DNA from: Dichomitus squalens LYAD-421 SS1
Taxonomy: Eukaryota; Basidiomycota; Agaricomycetes; Polyporales; Polyporaceae
DNA length: 64,000 nucleotides
Reading direction: 5' to 3'
Assembly: GCF_000275845.1 (NCBI RefSeq)
Contig: NW_006766893.1
Coordinates: 1 to 64,000, forward strand
Part shown: piece by piece, positions 45,362 to 56,650 of the stretch
Layout: each line of letters begins with the position of its first letter
Numbering within the stretch: position 1 is the first letter of the stretch
Translations under genes and position numbers: made by a program
The notes under the pieces: generated by a model
Seen by the model: the letters and a program-made list of their open reading frames with translations, nothing else
Database searches by the model: none
Told to the model about the DNA's origin: nothing

Positions 45362-48232
45362 GACAGATACTTTGCACTTGGTTCGAGGAATCCAGGAAGG
45401 TTCCGCGTTGCTACCCCTCTCCCATTCTGTCTCCCCCGGCCTTCGACCGGGTGCTGTATGTCCTTCCTCGACGCCCTGTTGCCATAATATATCCGCCTAC
45501 CGTCTTCTGTGGGGAGGCACCTGCAATCACGGCTTGTACCGTAGTAATGGACGACTTTCCATAAGGATTTACGGCTCTACGGACGTCCGTAGATTTCTAG
45601 GCGGGGTTTGAAACAGTCTGTGGATCTTGGGCGCTAAACAGGCGGCATGTTCTGCTCATCATCAGCACGTGACTGGAGTGACTTATGTCATGTCTGTATT
45701 TGGCATGCAGTTCGCTTTGTCATGATGGCTCCTTCCTTTCTCGTGGTCACGGCACCGTATGCCGAGGTCTACGGACTGTCTACGGCCTGTTAGAGATTTA
45801 GAAAGGGGGTCGGACCCCCCTCCTAGATTTTGACGTCCGTATCCTAAATTTCATCAGCGGAGTTCAGATCTGGTGTCGGCAACACTGCCCCTTGCCCAAA
45901 TCGGTCTGTTTAGAGATTTACGGACGTCCGTAGAGCCGTAGATAGCTTATGGAAAGTCATCCAGTTTTCTCTCTTCGTTCAGAGTACTCTCCCTGGTTGC
46001 TATGATGAGACACTTCTCTTAATCAACGCGCTAATGTCTCCGCAAGTGGGCCTGTGGCCTTCCGCGGGATTTAGTTGTCCGTTGATCGCAACAGGAGAAT
46101 ACGGCGGCTCGGTGCGGGTGGTTGGTGAATGTACATGCGAAATCGCATGGCATCCCGGCCCGAGTATAGTTGGCTGACAATCTCGAGACTCGACGCGGCT
46201 GCGTTCTCGGGGCGGAGCGTCGTTTATCATCCATTGTCTCAACATCTCGGCCGTTTCGATCTCTTTCCCACAGACTTGGTTCGTTGTAGGTGCCTCCGAC
46301 GCGATTACTTACTAATTGATGTGATGAAGGCAATTGCGGAGAACCACGGGTTAGAAACATTGCAAGCACCTGCCACGTGAGGAGTCTTAAGCTTGCGAGA
46401 CATCAAGATGGCCGGTTAATCACCGGATAACTCTCCTTCTGTCAATGTGAAGACCTTGGTTTCTTCGATGCAACCATGTCTTTAGGTCTTGTGCCTTGCT
46501 CATCGCTTTGTCTTTCAGAGTACTAGTACCAGATTACGTACCTTCCTGGTGCTTCAATGTACACTGTCTTGTGAGACATCTTCACACATGCTCTTCTTGA
46601 ACAGCACGGCTCGCCGTTCCCGCCCCGATACTCTGGATATGCCATCGTTTTCTCATTCATCTCTTTGGCGTACGTAAATTCAAATCAATGACTGGCATGA
46701 TCCTGCTGTGTCTATCTCTTAGTGCAATAGGCCCTTCTTCCGATCGTTCGGTTCTGACAGAGATTAGGTGTTCACAAATGAGACTCCCACAAATCAGTAT
46801 ACTCTGCAAGGCAGGCCAGGACTAGTCAGCGTCCAATACTTACGGGCAGCAGGCGGCTGCGATTGAGGGTGCGAGTCTACACTGACCATTGAGTATCACG
46901 CCCAACCGCAGCCTCGTGGTCGAACCGCACAATGACGACTGGGGGCCGAGGCAAGCGCGAAGATATTCGGTCTTCTTGCATGTGTATCCACGGCTGTCAC
47001 TCGTCGTCACCGCGGCGCACGGCAGCCGTTCGATGATTAGTGGAATCATGGGCGCTCCTGGTACGAGGGCGGGGCGGAGTCCGATGTGGAAGTCGGGCTA
47101 CCTGTAAGTGTAAACTGGCAGAGATGGAAGCCCGCTCAATCAAAACGATGTTCCATTGATTATCGTTCCGCATTGCTGTCGACGGTCTTCATATTGCGGG
47201 CGTACTGCGCCCGAGGACAGGCGCTCAGAGCTGGACATGGGAATGCATGCGAGCACGAGGCGTCGCTTGGGCCGCATCTGGTTGGTTGCCTTGTCGTTGC
47301 TGATGACGATCGGTAAATACAGGCGAATGAATGGGCGTGGTCCTAACGACAGACTCAGCGAGTCCCGCAGACGCTTGGCTGGTCGATCTGCTATCTTGCT
47401 GGCGCATCAGCGACGCGAGCAGCCAGGAAAGGCACATGGCTCGTCGACCGTGAGACTCGCTCCCGGGGCCGGGTGGCAACGCTGTCGATCGCGTGAGCCT
47501 CGTTCGCGTGCCTTTCCCGCTCAGCGACCATGCCTGCCTTTGACGATGGCAAAGTCGGTCATGTCAAGCTCAACCTCCCGTCCAGATCTTGTGCACTATC
47601 GAGTGGCCGTCGCCGTAATGCCGCAGTAAGACGGGTCGCCTTCTGGAATCAGGACTAGCCGGGCCGTCGGAAATCGGTCGTTGTCCTTGGTTACACGACG
47701 CTCTAGACTGTGCGTGAAGCTGAAAGTCGGACTTGCTGTAGGTTTCCCGCGTCGCAACCTCGGTGACGCTACGACGGTCCCTTGACGTGGGCGTCTGAAT
47801 GCCGTTTGGGGACTAGCCTCCCTGAATGGTAGCGGCTTCAAGGTTTCCCCAGGCTTATGACAATTATTCACCTCGATCCCGTTGATAGGTTTCGCTTTCG
47901 GCTCTATTGCGTAGCGGCGCCAGCAGCTAGCGACTGCTCATCATGCAGGTCCGCCCATATTCGACCTCCCAGGTTATTTCCACGCGTTCGTGCTCCTTGC
48001 ACTCTCCCCCCTTCGACTCCGTGGCCGTCTCCGGGTCTGGCAATCCTCCTTCCCCCGAACCGATGTGCTGAAGCTCTCTGGGTTTGTCTGTATCATTGCT
48101 CCGCCGAAGGCGTGAGCCCCTTCCAATCCGTATACTCAATCCGGCTCCTCTTAATTCTCGACGCCCCTAATTAACGCGACGCACCTGGCTCCGGAAATCA
48201 ACTGTAATCACTCGCTCTCTGTCTCTACGAAC
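45362..48232. other. Gene-poor stretch with an inverted-repeat element
   Basis: About 2.9 kb without a supported gene. It contains the 416-bp MITE-like element at 45.55-45.96 kb. Other frames (46.1-46.4, 46.9-47.9 kb) have no recognisable content. The last few hundred bases are the promoter and leader of the homeobox gene. Confidence 0.55.
45548..45963. mobile_element. MITE-like element with about 53-bp inverted repeats
   Basis: The left arm 45548-45600 and right arm 45910-45963 are inverted copies with about six mismatches, sharing gactttccataag and the self-complementary core ctacggacgtccgtag. The interior has further partial copies of the same core (tctacggactgtctacgg, 45768-45785) and a hairpin gggggtcggaccccc (about 45806-45820). 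No coding capacity is seen. A target-site duplication is not obvious, so the superfamily is undetermined. Confidence 0.75.
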
Positions 48233-49990
48233 ATGTCACGCAACGCTGCAGACGCGCCATCTTCTGCTCCTAGTAATCCGACCGACGAACAACGACGACG
48301 CAGGAGTCCACCACGCCCGTTCTCGAATTCGCCCTCTCCACATACACTCCCTATGGACCCACGAAACATCCCAGAAGCTTCCCTCACCAGCAACATCCCC
48401 TCACAGCCCGTCCCCGCCGCCTCTTTCACGCGCGTCCACGCTCCCTCCGCTGCCGCTCCTTCCTCGAACCCCGAGTCAAGTCATAGAAGAAGGAAGCGCG
48501 AGCGCTCGAGCCCTTCGGGGTCATCATCGCAAGGCGACATGGCGGATACCGAAATGGAAGGAGGGACCAGCAAGCCCTCGACCTCGGAGAGCGCGCCCGA
48601 AGGGCCGCCCCCAAAGAAGAAGCGGACACGGACCTTGACTACACCGCACCAGGCCGCTGTCCTGCACGCACTGCTCGCGCAGGTATGTCTCTGCCCTCGC
48701 GACGCTTTACGGCACCGGCTGACGCGCGCGTCGGCAGTCTCGGTTTCCCACTACACAGATGCGCGAGGAGGTAGGGAGGTCAATTGGCCTGAGTGCTCGC
48801 AAAGTGCAGGTACGTCCCCCGTCGTCGTGCGGTGTCCAAGTACTCATTTGTTGTCTTTTACCACCAAGATATGGTTCCAGGCAAGTAGCTCACCTAAATT
48901 CGACTCTACTAGCAAGTGCTGACGTTGTTTGTAGAACCAACGCCAGAAGGCGCGTCGGCCCCGCGGACAGGCGTCCACCACGTCCGCACCTCTTACGCGA
49001 CCACCTCAATTTGGGCCCTTCACCAATGTACCGCCAGGCGCACTGAGCGATGTGAGCCCCGCGGCGATGACCGCTCACTCAGGGTCAAGCATGGAAGGCT
49101 TCTTCCCGCGCGGTCCCGGCGGGGCGAGCGAGATGGGCTACGGCAGCGCGAGCGCATCTTCTAGCGTCCTCCCCGAGCAATTCTCGCATTCGCATCGCGA
49201 TCCCTATCTTGCCGAGGATCATGCGAGATCCGCTATGCCTGCCACGCAGCTTGCCGGCCCTGGTATCCCTGGCTCAAGCCGACGCGCCCAATTCGACGAT
49301 CCCGCATGGACAGGACGCTCGCAAGGGTTCCCGCCACGGCCGTCCACGGCCGCCGTTGAGATACCGGAATCGTACAGGCTGACGCCTCGTACCGGCCGAC
49401 CTCCAGGAGAGCAGGGTCCCGAGCTAACTCTGACGCTGCCTCCGGTCGCAACGAACGTTCCACGTGTGCATGGACCCGCATCCAGTCCAATGACCCCTCT
49501 GAGCGCCGGTCCGTACCCAACGCTCGCGTCCCTGAGCTCACTCGAGTCCAATTCGTCCACCCATCGACCGCGCTCTTTTGATGACCCGCGGCGTACCCTC
49601 CCACCTGCCAATGTCGACTTCGCCTCGTTCCGGCCTGTCTTGAACATCCCACCCCCATTCACGCTGCAGCCACAGCCACAGTGGGACGACCCAGCGTTCT
49701 CGCCGTACAATCGCCGTCGGTCACCGCCCTCGCAGCTGCGAGGTGCAGCGCCGCCGTTTGGAGACTCGCCAACGACTATGCGCTCCCCCTTTGTGCCCGA
49801 ACCGCTTCCCAGCATCTCCACTGCTATCCCCATGGCATACTCTGGGCCATCGCCCGGCCGCAGTCCTTCTACCACTTTCCCCCGCACGCGCTTCGACCCT
49901 ATACGATCTATAGCAGGAGGTGCACCGCCAGAACACCCTGCACGACCTGGACTCTACGACTACACAGATGAACCACCACCTAGCACTTAG
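48233..49990 (+). CDS. Homeobox transcription factor
   Basis: Four exons (48233-48682, 48738-48809, 48869-48880, 48935-49990) give 529 residues. The homeodomain spans about residues 129-190: KKKRTRTLTTPHQAAVLHAL LAQ, then SRFPTTQMREEVGRSIGLSA RKVQ, IWFQ and NQRQKARRPRG. The third helix has the canonical I-W-F-Q-N. Flanking sequence is disordered, rich in Ser/Pro and Gly, with a basic patch (SSHRRRKRERSS). The recognition helix is assembled from a 12-nt exon encoding only IWFQ, followed by a non-canonical GC-AG intron (donor GCAAGT). Agaricomycete homeobox factors of this kind affect mycelial growth and mushroom formation; the exact orthologue is not determined. Confidence 0.93.
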
Positions 49991-50444
49991 TCACTCCCTA
50001 ATGGAGAGTCGGTAAAGCGGCGAATCCGACCGCTTCTTGTGTATATTGCCGCACCACGATCCCTTGTTCGACGTCTTTTCACGAATCCTGCCACGTTCTC
50101 TACGCATAATAGCGAACTGTACACGCTAGTAATCTTTAGGAACCTGCTCGACGGACAGTCTACGTTTACCTCTCTCAATCCCGCTCTTTATACCTTATTT
50201 AGCAGACGTATAATCCGCTTTCGATTGCCGCATTCTCATCAATGGTACTGTCAATCATTTTAGTACGATCTCGATACAATACACGCGTACTAGTAGCCGC
50301 GCCTTCATGCCATCACTATCCTTGTCATCTGTCATAACAGCCAACACTTCCTTCACATGTAGCGTACGACACAGGAGAAAAGTAGTAATATTCGCTCGAT
50401 TTAGGTACCGTACTGGATACAACTGTAGTCACAGCCTCGTAATA
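49991..50444. other. Intergenic between convergent genes
   Basis: 454 bp holding the 3' flanks of the homeobox and TOPORS-like genes. No gene is seen. Confidence 0.7.
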
Positions 50445-53400
50445 TCAAGTCTTCCTGGCCCTTAATTTGGTCTTCAATGCTAGCTCCTGCGACTTGAGAT
50501 CTTTGTCATCGTCGATGGAAGATGGGCCGTCGATCCCGATGTGCGCACTACCGCCCGTCCTGGTCGCAGAATCTTGCAGAGCAACCCTCTTCGCTGCGGC
50601 CAGCCTTACACGTAGCTGTGCCTGACTACGTAACTCTGCCTCCCTCCGCTCGGCTTGCCGCTCCGCGGCCACGACCTTCGCGCCTGGGACACCGGACTTT
50701 GTGTGCTCCACAGAAAATGCCGTAGGAACGAATGGAGCATCGTGACGCGCGATATCGGACGAGGACAATTGCGACTTCTCAGCGGTGGGAACGTCCAACG
50801 CTCTACGCTTCTCGAGCTCAAGCTTCCGCATGAGCAGAAAACGTGGATCAGTAGATGGGGGCGCGGAGCGCGCTTCACCTCCGGTTCGTGTGGCCATAGA
50901 GGTACCTAAAGGGGGCAAAAGGACCTGGTGAGCTTTCGGGGTGGCAGGCAAAGTGGCATAGAGGCGCCGCGGCCGACCTGATCTACTCTTCGAGGACAAC
51001 AGCCCCACCTCCTCCGCATCCTTCACGTCATTGGCCCCTCCTTCGTATTCCAAATTGTGTTTGCGTCCAGCGGCTCGGAAAGGCTGGTGGGATCGCGTAA
51101 GGGGAGGGGCGACAGAAGATTCCAATCCTTCCGCTGTTTGGGTTGCATGGCCTCTCGTGGGCGTCATCATCTCCGAAGCGGAAATACCATTGCCTTTGCG
51201 CGCGATTAGGGTTTCTCGGCGTGAACTTGGGCTCCCACCGGCAGTATTGTTCTCGGCATTCGGAGACTGCTCAGAGGCTGTTCGAACAGGGTCCGATAGG
51301 CGTAAGAGCAATGAAGGGACGGCCTCGTCGGAAGGCAAGGGGCCTCCAGGGCGCAGGGCTTCGTCACGCGGGAAAGACGCTTGGATGGTTGGGGCTCTTG
51401 AATGGGAGGAGGAAGCAAGCACCGGTCCCGTTGCGCCTTCCCTTGGTTTTCTAAACCACGTGTCCCTGCTGCTGCTCGTAAGATGATCCTGTATTGCCTG
51501 CAAAGCGTTGCGCGGGACGCGCACAGACGGTTTCACTGAATCGACCGGATCAGGTAGTCGTCCGGTTCCACCGTCCTCTGGGAGCGTACGGATGGTCGCT
51601 CGACTCTGATCTTCATTTGAAGTTTGCCCAAAATAAATATCACCACCTGCTGTGCTTTCCCCCGAATTCCGCGCTCTTGCAGCGGATGGATCGGCTGCAT
51701 ATTCGTGCGTTGATAGCGCAGCTAGAGCGAGACTGTTCTGGCCGTTAGGATGACGGACTAGATCGTCTCGTGGAGCAACAATTGCCTGGGGATGGTCATC
51801 GGCCACCACGACGCTATCCCTTCGGGAGGCAGGAAGATTCGGCTCATCCGCTCTAACGTCCTCCGCGCGATGCTTCCTCTTCTCATTATAAGTGCCGCGG
51901 GCCCGATCTGAGCCGACGAGACCAGGTGCATCACGGCCTAGCCCGGGGCGATTACGATCCTCTCGAGAGTCAGCGGAGCTCGAGCCATCGTCGTGTATTG
52001 GGGAAGAGTCGTGTCTGGGACGACGCCGATAATTGCGCTCACGATCAGCCTTCTGCATCTCACTGACACGGCTCCGCCGGGGGGAGTGCGGGCGCGATTC
52101 GTTGAGACGGGGTGAGGGATCGCAAGATGTGGACCGCGAGGTCGGCAGATACCGGCGGGGCGAAGAATGCGCTGATGGAACATCTCGAGAACGCGGGCGT
52201 TGATAATGGGAACGTGATTGTGACCGCCACCGTGTTCTGCGCCCAGGAGCATTCGGTGGGGGAACGTGATCGGGTGTGTCGTACTACAGCAGATTCTCAA
52301 TGAAAAGCCCTAGCACAAGAATGGATGGTCGGAGCAGCCCTACCTGTACGTTGTTATCGTAAGCTGAGAGGTCACGATAGGGGGACCGCAGGTAAGAATA
52401 GAGTTCTATGTAAAGGGGGAAAACGTGGTAAGTCTTTGAATAATGCAGGCGCGCAGCAGCAAGCCACATGGACCTCGTGGAGACAAAAACGATGAAGGAG
52501 TAGCGGCATAATGATCACGCGGACTGAATTCAGAAGGTACGGAATTCCAGCCCGTCCCACTCTGCAACCGAAGTCTGTGGTGGATGACAACCGCGAATTA
52601 TGATGAATTAGTGGGAGATAGCGACGACAATGCCGCAAAGATATCACGGGTATAGGTGTGAAGCATCCATATGGACTGTTGAACTTACCGTGCGCAAAAT
52701 GTTCAGCATTAGCACGTTCTCGTCCATGCTCAGCATCCATGTCCAGAAATTCAGAAAGAAGCCGCACAGCAGGTTCAGAGCGTATGTCTAATGACTTCAT
52801 AAGAGAGACTGTGAAGGTGGTAAGGAACTGCATGTCATGAATCAGCCTATGGTCCTGGCGTGGCAGCCATTGTTCCCCTCGAGACTAACCTCCACGTCCA
52901 AAGCCGCCCAAACATGTAGCTCCCGACGTATGAATACTGTAGCCCTCGAGATCATGTCTTGGGAAGCTGCAAATTGCGCAGGAGTTGGGAATGGACGGTA
53001 ACGCGTATATGGGTTGGACGCTACATGCTACCGAAACTCATGTTAGGGTTGTGTTAAAGAGCTAAATAGGACATGCCGTGCAAAGGACACGTTCCGTTGT
53101 CGGCTGATCGCTCTAAGACATTGTGGCATGCGGTCAAGAAGGAATGAAGGCGGGCGAGGACTTACTTTGGCATAGAGATTGTTCCTGTACACCCATCTCC
53201 TTTTCTCAATAGCCTGCTCTAATTCATCTGCCTCTTCGCGCTGTCTCCTCCTCCGTCCCCATTCGACTTCTCTGCGCCTCTCTGCCCGTCTGCGTGCTTC
53301 TGCACGAACAATGGTAGCTGCTTCAGGTTGAGGGGAAGTGCGCAGCGGTGTCAAGTAATGCTTCTGGTAGTCGAACTTCGACCGGACATTGTGCATGAGA

Positions 53401-53712
53401 TACTGCCCGACGTCTTGCGAGCACAGGGGACAACGGCGAGACTGATCTGCGGTAAAAGCGTCAAATGTTAGGACGCGGCTCATGCAGACGGAAGCACTGA
53501 CCAGTCCAGATGAGGAGACACTCGAAGCAAAACTCATGCGAGCATGTGGGTATCATTGTACGGTCTGCGTACGGCTGCAAACAGATACTGCATCGTTCTC
53601 CATTAAGCTCTTCTTCCTCATGTTCGTCCAACTCGGGCGGACGAGTACTGTCTGATGCAAGGACTGGTGACGACTCCAACTTCATCCGTTTCGTGGGTGG
53701 ACTATCAGCCAT
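50445..53712 (-). CDS. TOPORS-like RING-finger E3 ubiquitin ligase
   Basis: Six exons (53712-53502, 53446-53166, 53027-52890, 52827-52689, 52405-52344, 52283-50445) give 889 residues. The N terminus carries a C3HC4 RING: CSICLQPYADRTMIPTCSHE FCFECLLIW, then QSRRCPLCSQ, followed directly by a TOPORS-type block (YLMHNVRSKFDYQKHYLTPL, REEADELEQAIEKRRWVYRN NLYAK) and helical exons (RATVFIRRELHVWAALDVE, MKSLDIRSEPAVRLLSEFLD). The long last exon is disordered, RS-rich at first (RRSRVSEMQKADRERNYRRR) and ending in a short coil (LKSQELALKTKLRARK). TOPORS proteins act in the nucleus as ubiquitin and SUMO ligases. Start chosen at MADSPPTKRMK, the family-like N terminus. Confidence 0.87.
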
Positions 53713-55036
53713 TCGTCGTATTATATTCTCGCTAGACCTTATGAGTGAGCTTGAGGGAAGGTGAAGCCTGGGATAGGTGGAATTTGTGTTAAGCGACAGA
53801 AAGCGGAATCGGGGCTTCAAGTCAACTTCGCATCCGGGTGCAGTGTGATGCCATCACAGCGTTACGCATCACCGGTGCCTCCCGGTCCCGGGCCGGTAAT
53901 TCCGCCTTTCCCCAGCGGAAGAGTCGCCGTAGCCTCTATGTAGGACCTGACTCGGACGTGACCGTATCATGATGGTATGAAGCACACCTGTCTCAATGCT
54001 CATCGAAAAGCTCTCATAACACTGACACTCTGCAGCTCTCGAATGGGACCGCCAGTATACGCCTTACCGTTCAGTCGCTCAGTCAACGGCACCAGCTTGT
54101 TCCATGATCACTACTGAGTACGAGTCATGCCTCGGATTACTGCCTTTCAGGTCGCAATTGAAACCGACAATCTACGTACTAGACCCAGTCAAAAATCAGG
54201 TGACCTGAGCAGAGCTGGACATTCTTGGTATGGGTCCATCGCAGACCAGAATGCAGGACATACGCCGTCATAGGCGCGGCCAGGAGTCATTAGGCTTCAA
54301 GTTACGTTGCTAGGTGCGAATAGTGTCAGTACCACTCCCAGTGCAGATGGTTTGACTACTGAAATTTCAAGAACACTGTCGCTAGCTAGGGCCAAATCTC
54401 GACAGTATAGTCATCTTACGCGCTGGACTGACTGACCCGCTGTACCTGTCTTTGGGTCTTAATGACGAGTAAGCCTTCGCATGCCAAGAAGCGGTACGAT
54501 CCGGGGCTAATTCCCGGAAACCAAGAGTGTCTGTTTGAAATGTGTACTATAGTGCCAGTCATCCTTTCCATTCGTGCTGTTCCTGGTTAAAATTTCCCGT
54601 GAAGGGAGAGCTTCGTTGCTATACATGAAGCATTACGCCAACGAGACGATTCGTAGACCAGGCCTACCCCTTGTTTCCGTGCCTGACGTGCTCTACCCAA
54701 GGCGTATCCCTGTGTAAGCCTACATGCATCGTACTAATGTGCTCCGGCTACATCCTTTACTAAGTCAGTAGCACCATCAACGTGGACATGTGGTCAGGGC
54801 TCATGGTTCTCAACAGGATAGCTCAAGACAATCGCAATACACGTAGTGACCATGCCACCAGCACCCCCAGTACAAGGACTTGGTTACACAACAAACGTTG
54901 TGGCATCGGAAGATTGCTCTCGCAGAACGAGTACTGAGTGCGACAAGACTGCGTCGTTGAAAGCAGAACGCCCCTTCTAATTACATCCAATCCACTCATG
55001 TTTCACGGGCAGCGAGCGTTGAACTCACAACCCATT
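53713..55036. other. Intergenic, TOPORS promoter to NmrA 3' flank
   Basis: About 1.3 kb with no frame of family resemblance on either strand. Confidence 0.6.
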
Positions 55037-55984
55037 TTACATCCGAGAAACGCGCTCCAAGTTGCGCCGAGGTGACTTGCCGTCCTCGGCATTCTTCAGC
55101 AACGCGGCGCTGTATTCCCCCGTGTAACCTGTTGCCCTCATCCAGCTCTCCAGGTTATGTCCATCTGGGTTAACGCGCCTGAGCCACTTGAAGTCCCTTT
55201 TGATGATGTCATCCCTGTATTGCGACCACCAACACGTGAAGTTCTGCCTCCACGTAGTTGAGCCATCGGGAGGGGCGCTGAAACGTTCGGTCGCGATAGG
55301 TCTGTTAATGTCGTCCTCATCCCAAAAGTTGAACCATTCGTCGAGGGAAACCGGTACGTATACGGCGGGCTTCCCCGTGACCTTGATGAAAGTCGAGACA
55401 AGGTGATTCCAATCGACCCAGTCACTCGCGATCTCGAGTTCCTGTGCAGATGTCTTCTCGCAGTTGTCAAAGATGTACCTTGCGAAGAAGCCGACGTCGG
55501 CGAGGGTGACCAGTCATCAGGAAAATGTCACGGACTTGGACCCATACTTGGGCCCAAGTTCATGTACTTGGACTCAAGTCCGTGTACTTGGCCTCAAGTC
55601 CGTGTACTTGGCCCCAAGTCCACAGACTTGACCCAAGTCTATATACTTGGGGTACTTGGGGTACTTGGGCCACAACTTGGACTTTACATGTTGACTTCAG
55701 TATACTCAGGCCTCAATTTGAGCAATTGGTGTTCTATCAGTCACACATCTTGTATCTTATGTAATAATATCTATCATAGACATCCATACACTAGTTGTAA
55801 ACCAGTCTGTTTTAAGGCTGTAGAAGCAGCTTTATAGTCTATTAGAAGAAGGGCAATAACATGTGATAGAAGACTTTAAGTTGTTACAATGTGCTTGTTT
55901 CAGTAGTGATACAGAGGTACAATGTCCAGATAATGCTCAAGAATAGTGGTATCAGTGGTGGATGTCCAAGTTCTGCTATGGTAC

Positions 55985-56384
55985 NNNNNNNNNNNNNNNN
56001 NNNNNNNNNNNNNNNNNNNNNNNNNNNNNNNNNNNNNNNNNNNNNNNNNNNNNNNNNNNNNNNNNNNNNNNNNNNNNNNNNNNNNNNNNNNNNNNNNNNN
56101 NNNNNNNNNNNNNNNNNNNNNNNNNNNNNNNNNNNNNNNNNNNNNNNNNNNNNNNNNNNNNNNNNNNNNNNNNNNNNNNNNNNNNNNNNNNNNNNNNNNN
56201 NNNNNNNNNNNNNNNNNNNNNNNNNNNNNNNNNNNNNNNNNNNNNNNNNNNNNNNNNNNNNNNNNNNNNNNNNNNNNNNNNNNNNNNNNNNNNNNNNNNN
56301 NNNNNNNNNNNNNNNNNNNNNNNNNNNNNNNNNNNNNNNNNNNNNNNNNNNNNNNNNNNNNNNNNNNNNNNNNNNNNNNNNNNN
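55985..56384. other. Assembly gap (400 N) with duplicated flanks
   Basis: The 102 bp before (55883-55984) and after (56385-56486) the gap are identical, suggesting overlapping contig ends and no missing sequence. Confidence 0.85.
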
Positions 56385-56567
56385 GTTACAATGTGCTTGT
56401 TTCAGTAGTGATACAGAGGTACAATGTCCAGATAATGCTCAAGAATAGTGGTATCAGTGGTGGATGTCCAAGTTCTGCTATGGTACAGGAGAGGATGGTG
56501 AAGAATTTCTCGGAGTCCAGCAAAGAGCGCTATATATGGCTGCTATTCTGTGCTATAGTGTGAGCTT

Positions 56568-56650
56568 GTGTAGTGTAGTGGTTGAACATGCTGTGTTGGA
56601 CACTGAAATTGCAGGTTGCTGGTTCAATTCCCTGTGGTGGCATTTTTTTT
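56568..56650 (+). repeat. tRNA-like (SINE-type) sequence with Pol III boxes
   Basis: An A-box-like tagtgtagtgg (56571-56581) and a B box ggttcaattcc (56621-56631) lie 40 bp apart, followed by a run of eight T (56643-56650), a Pol III terminator. The acceptor stem and most of the T stem do not pair, so it is not a functional tRNA; a tRNA-derived SINE or degenerate tRNA carried by the transposon fits better. Confidence 0.5.

Noticed and set aside
56568..56642. Functional tRNA gene
   Set aside because: Pol III boxes are present, but the acceptor stem and most of the T stem do not pair.
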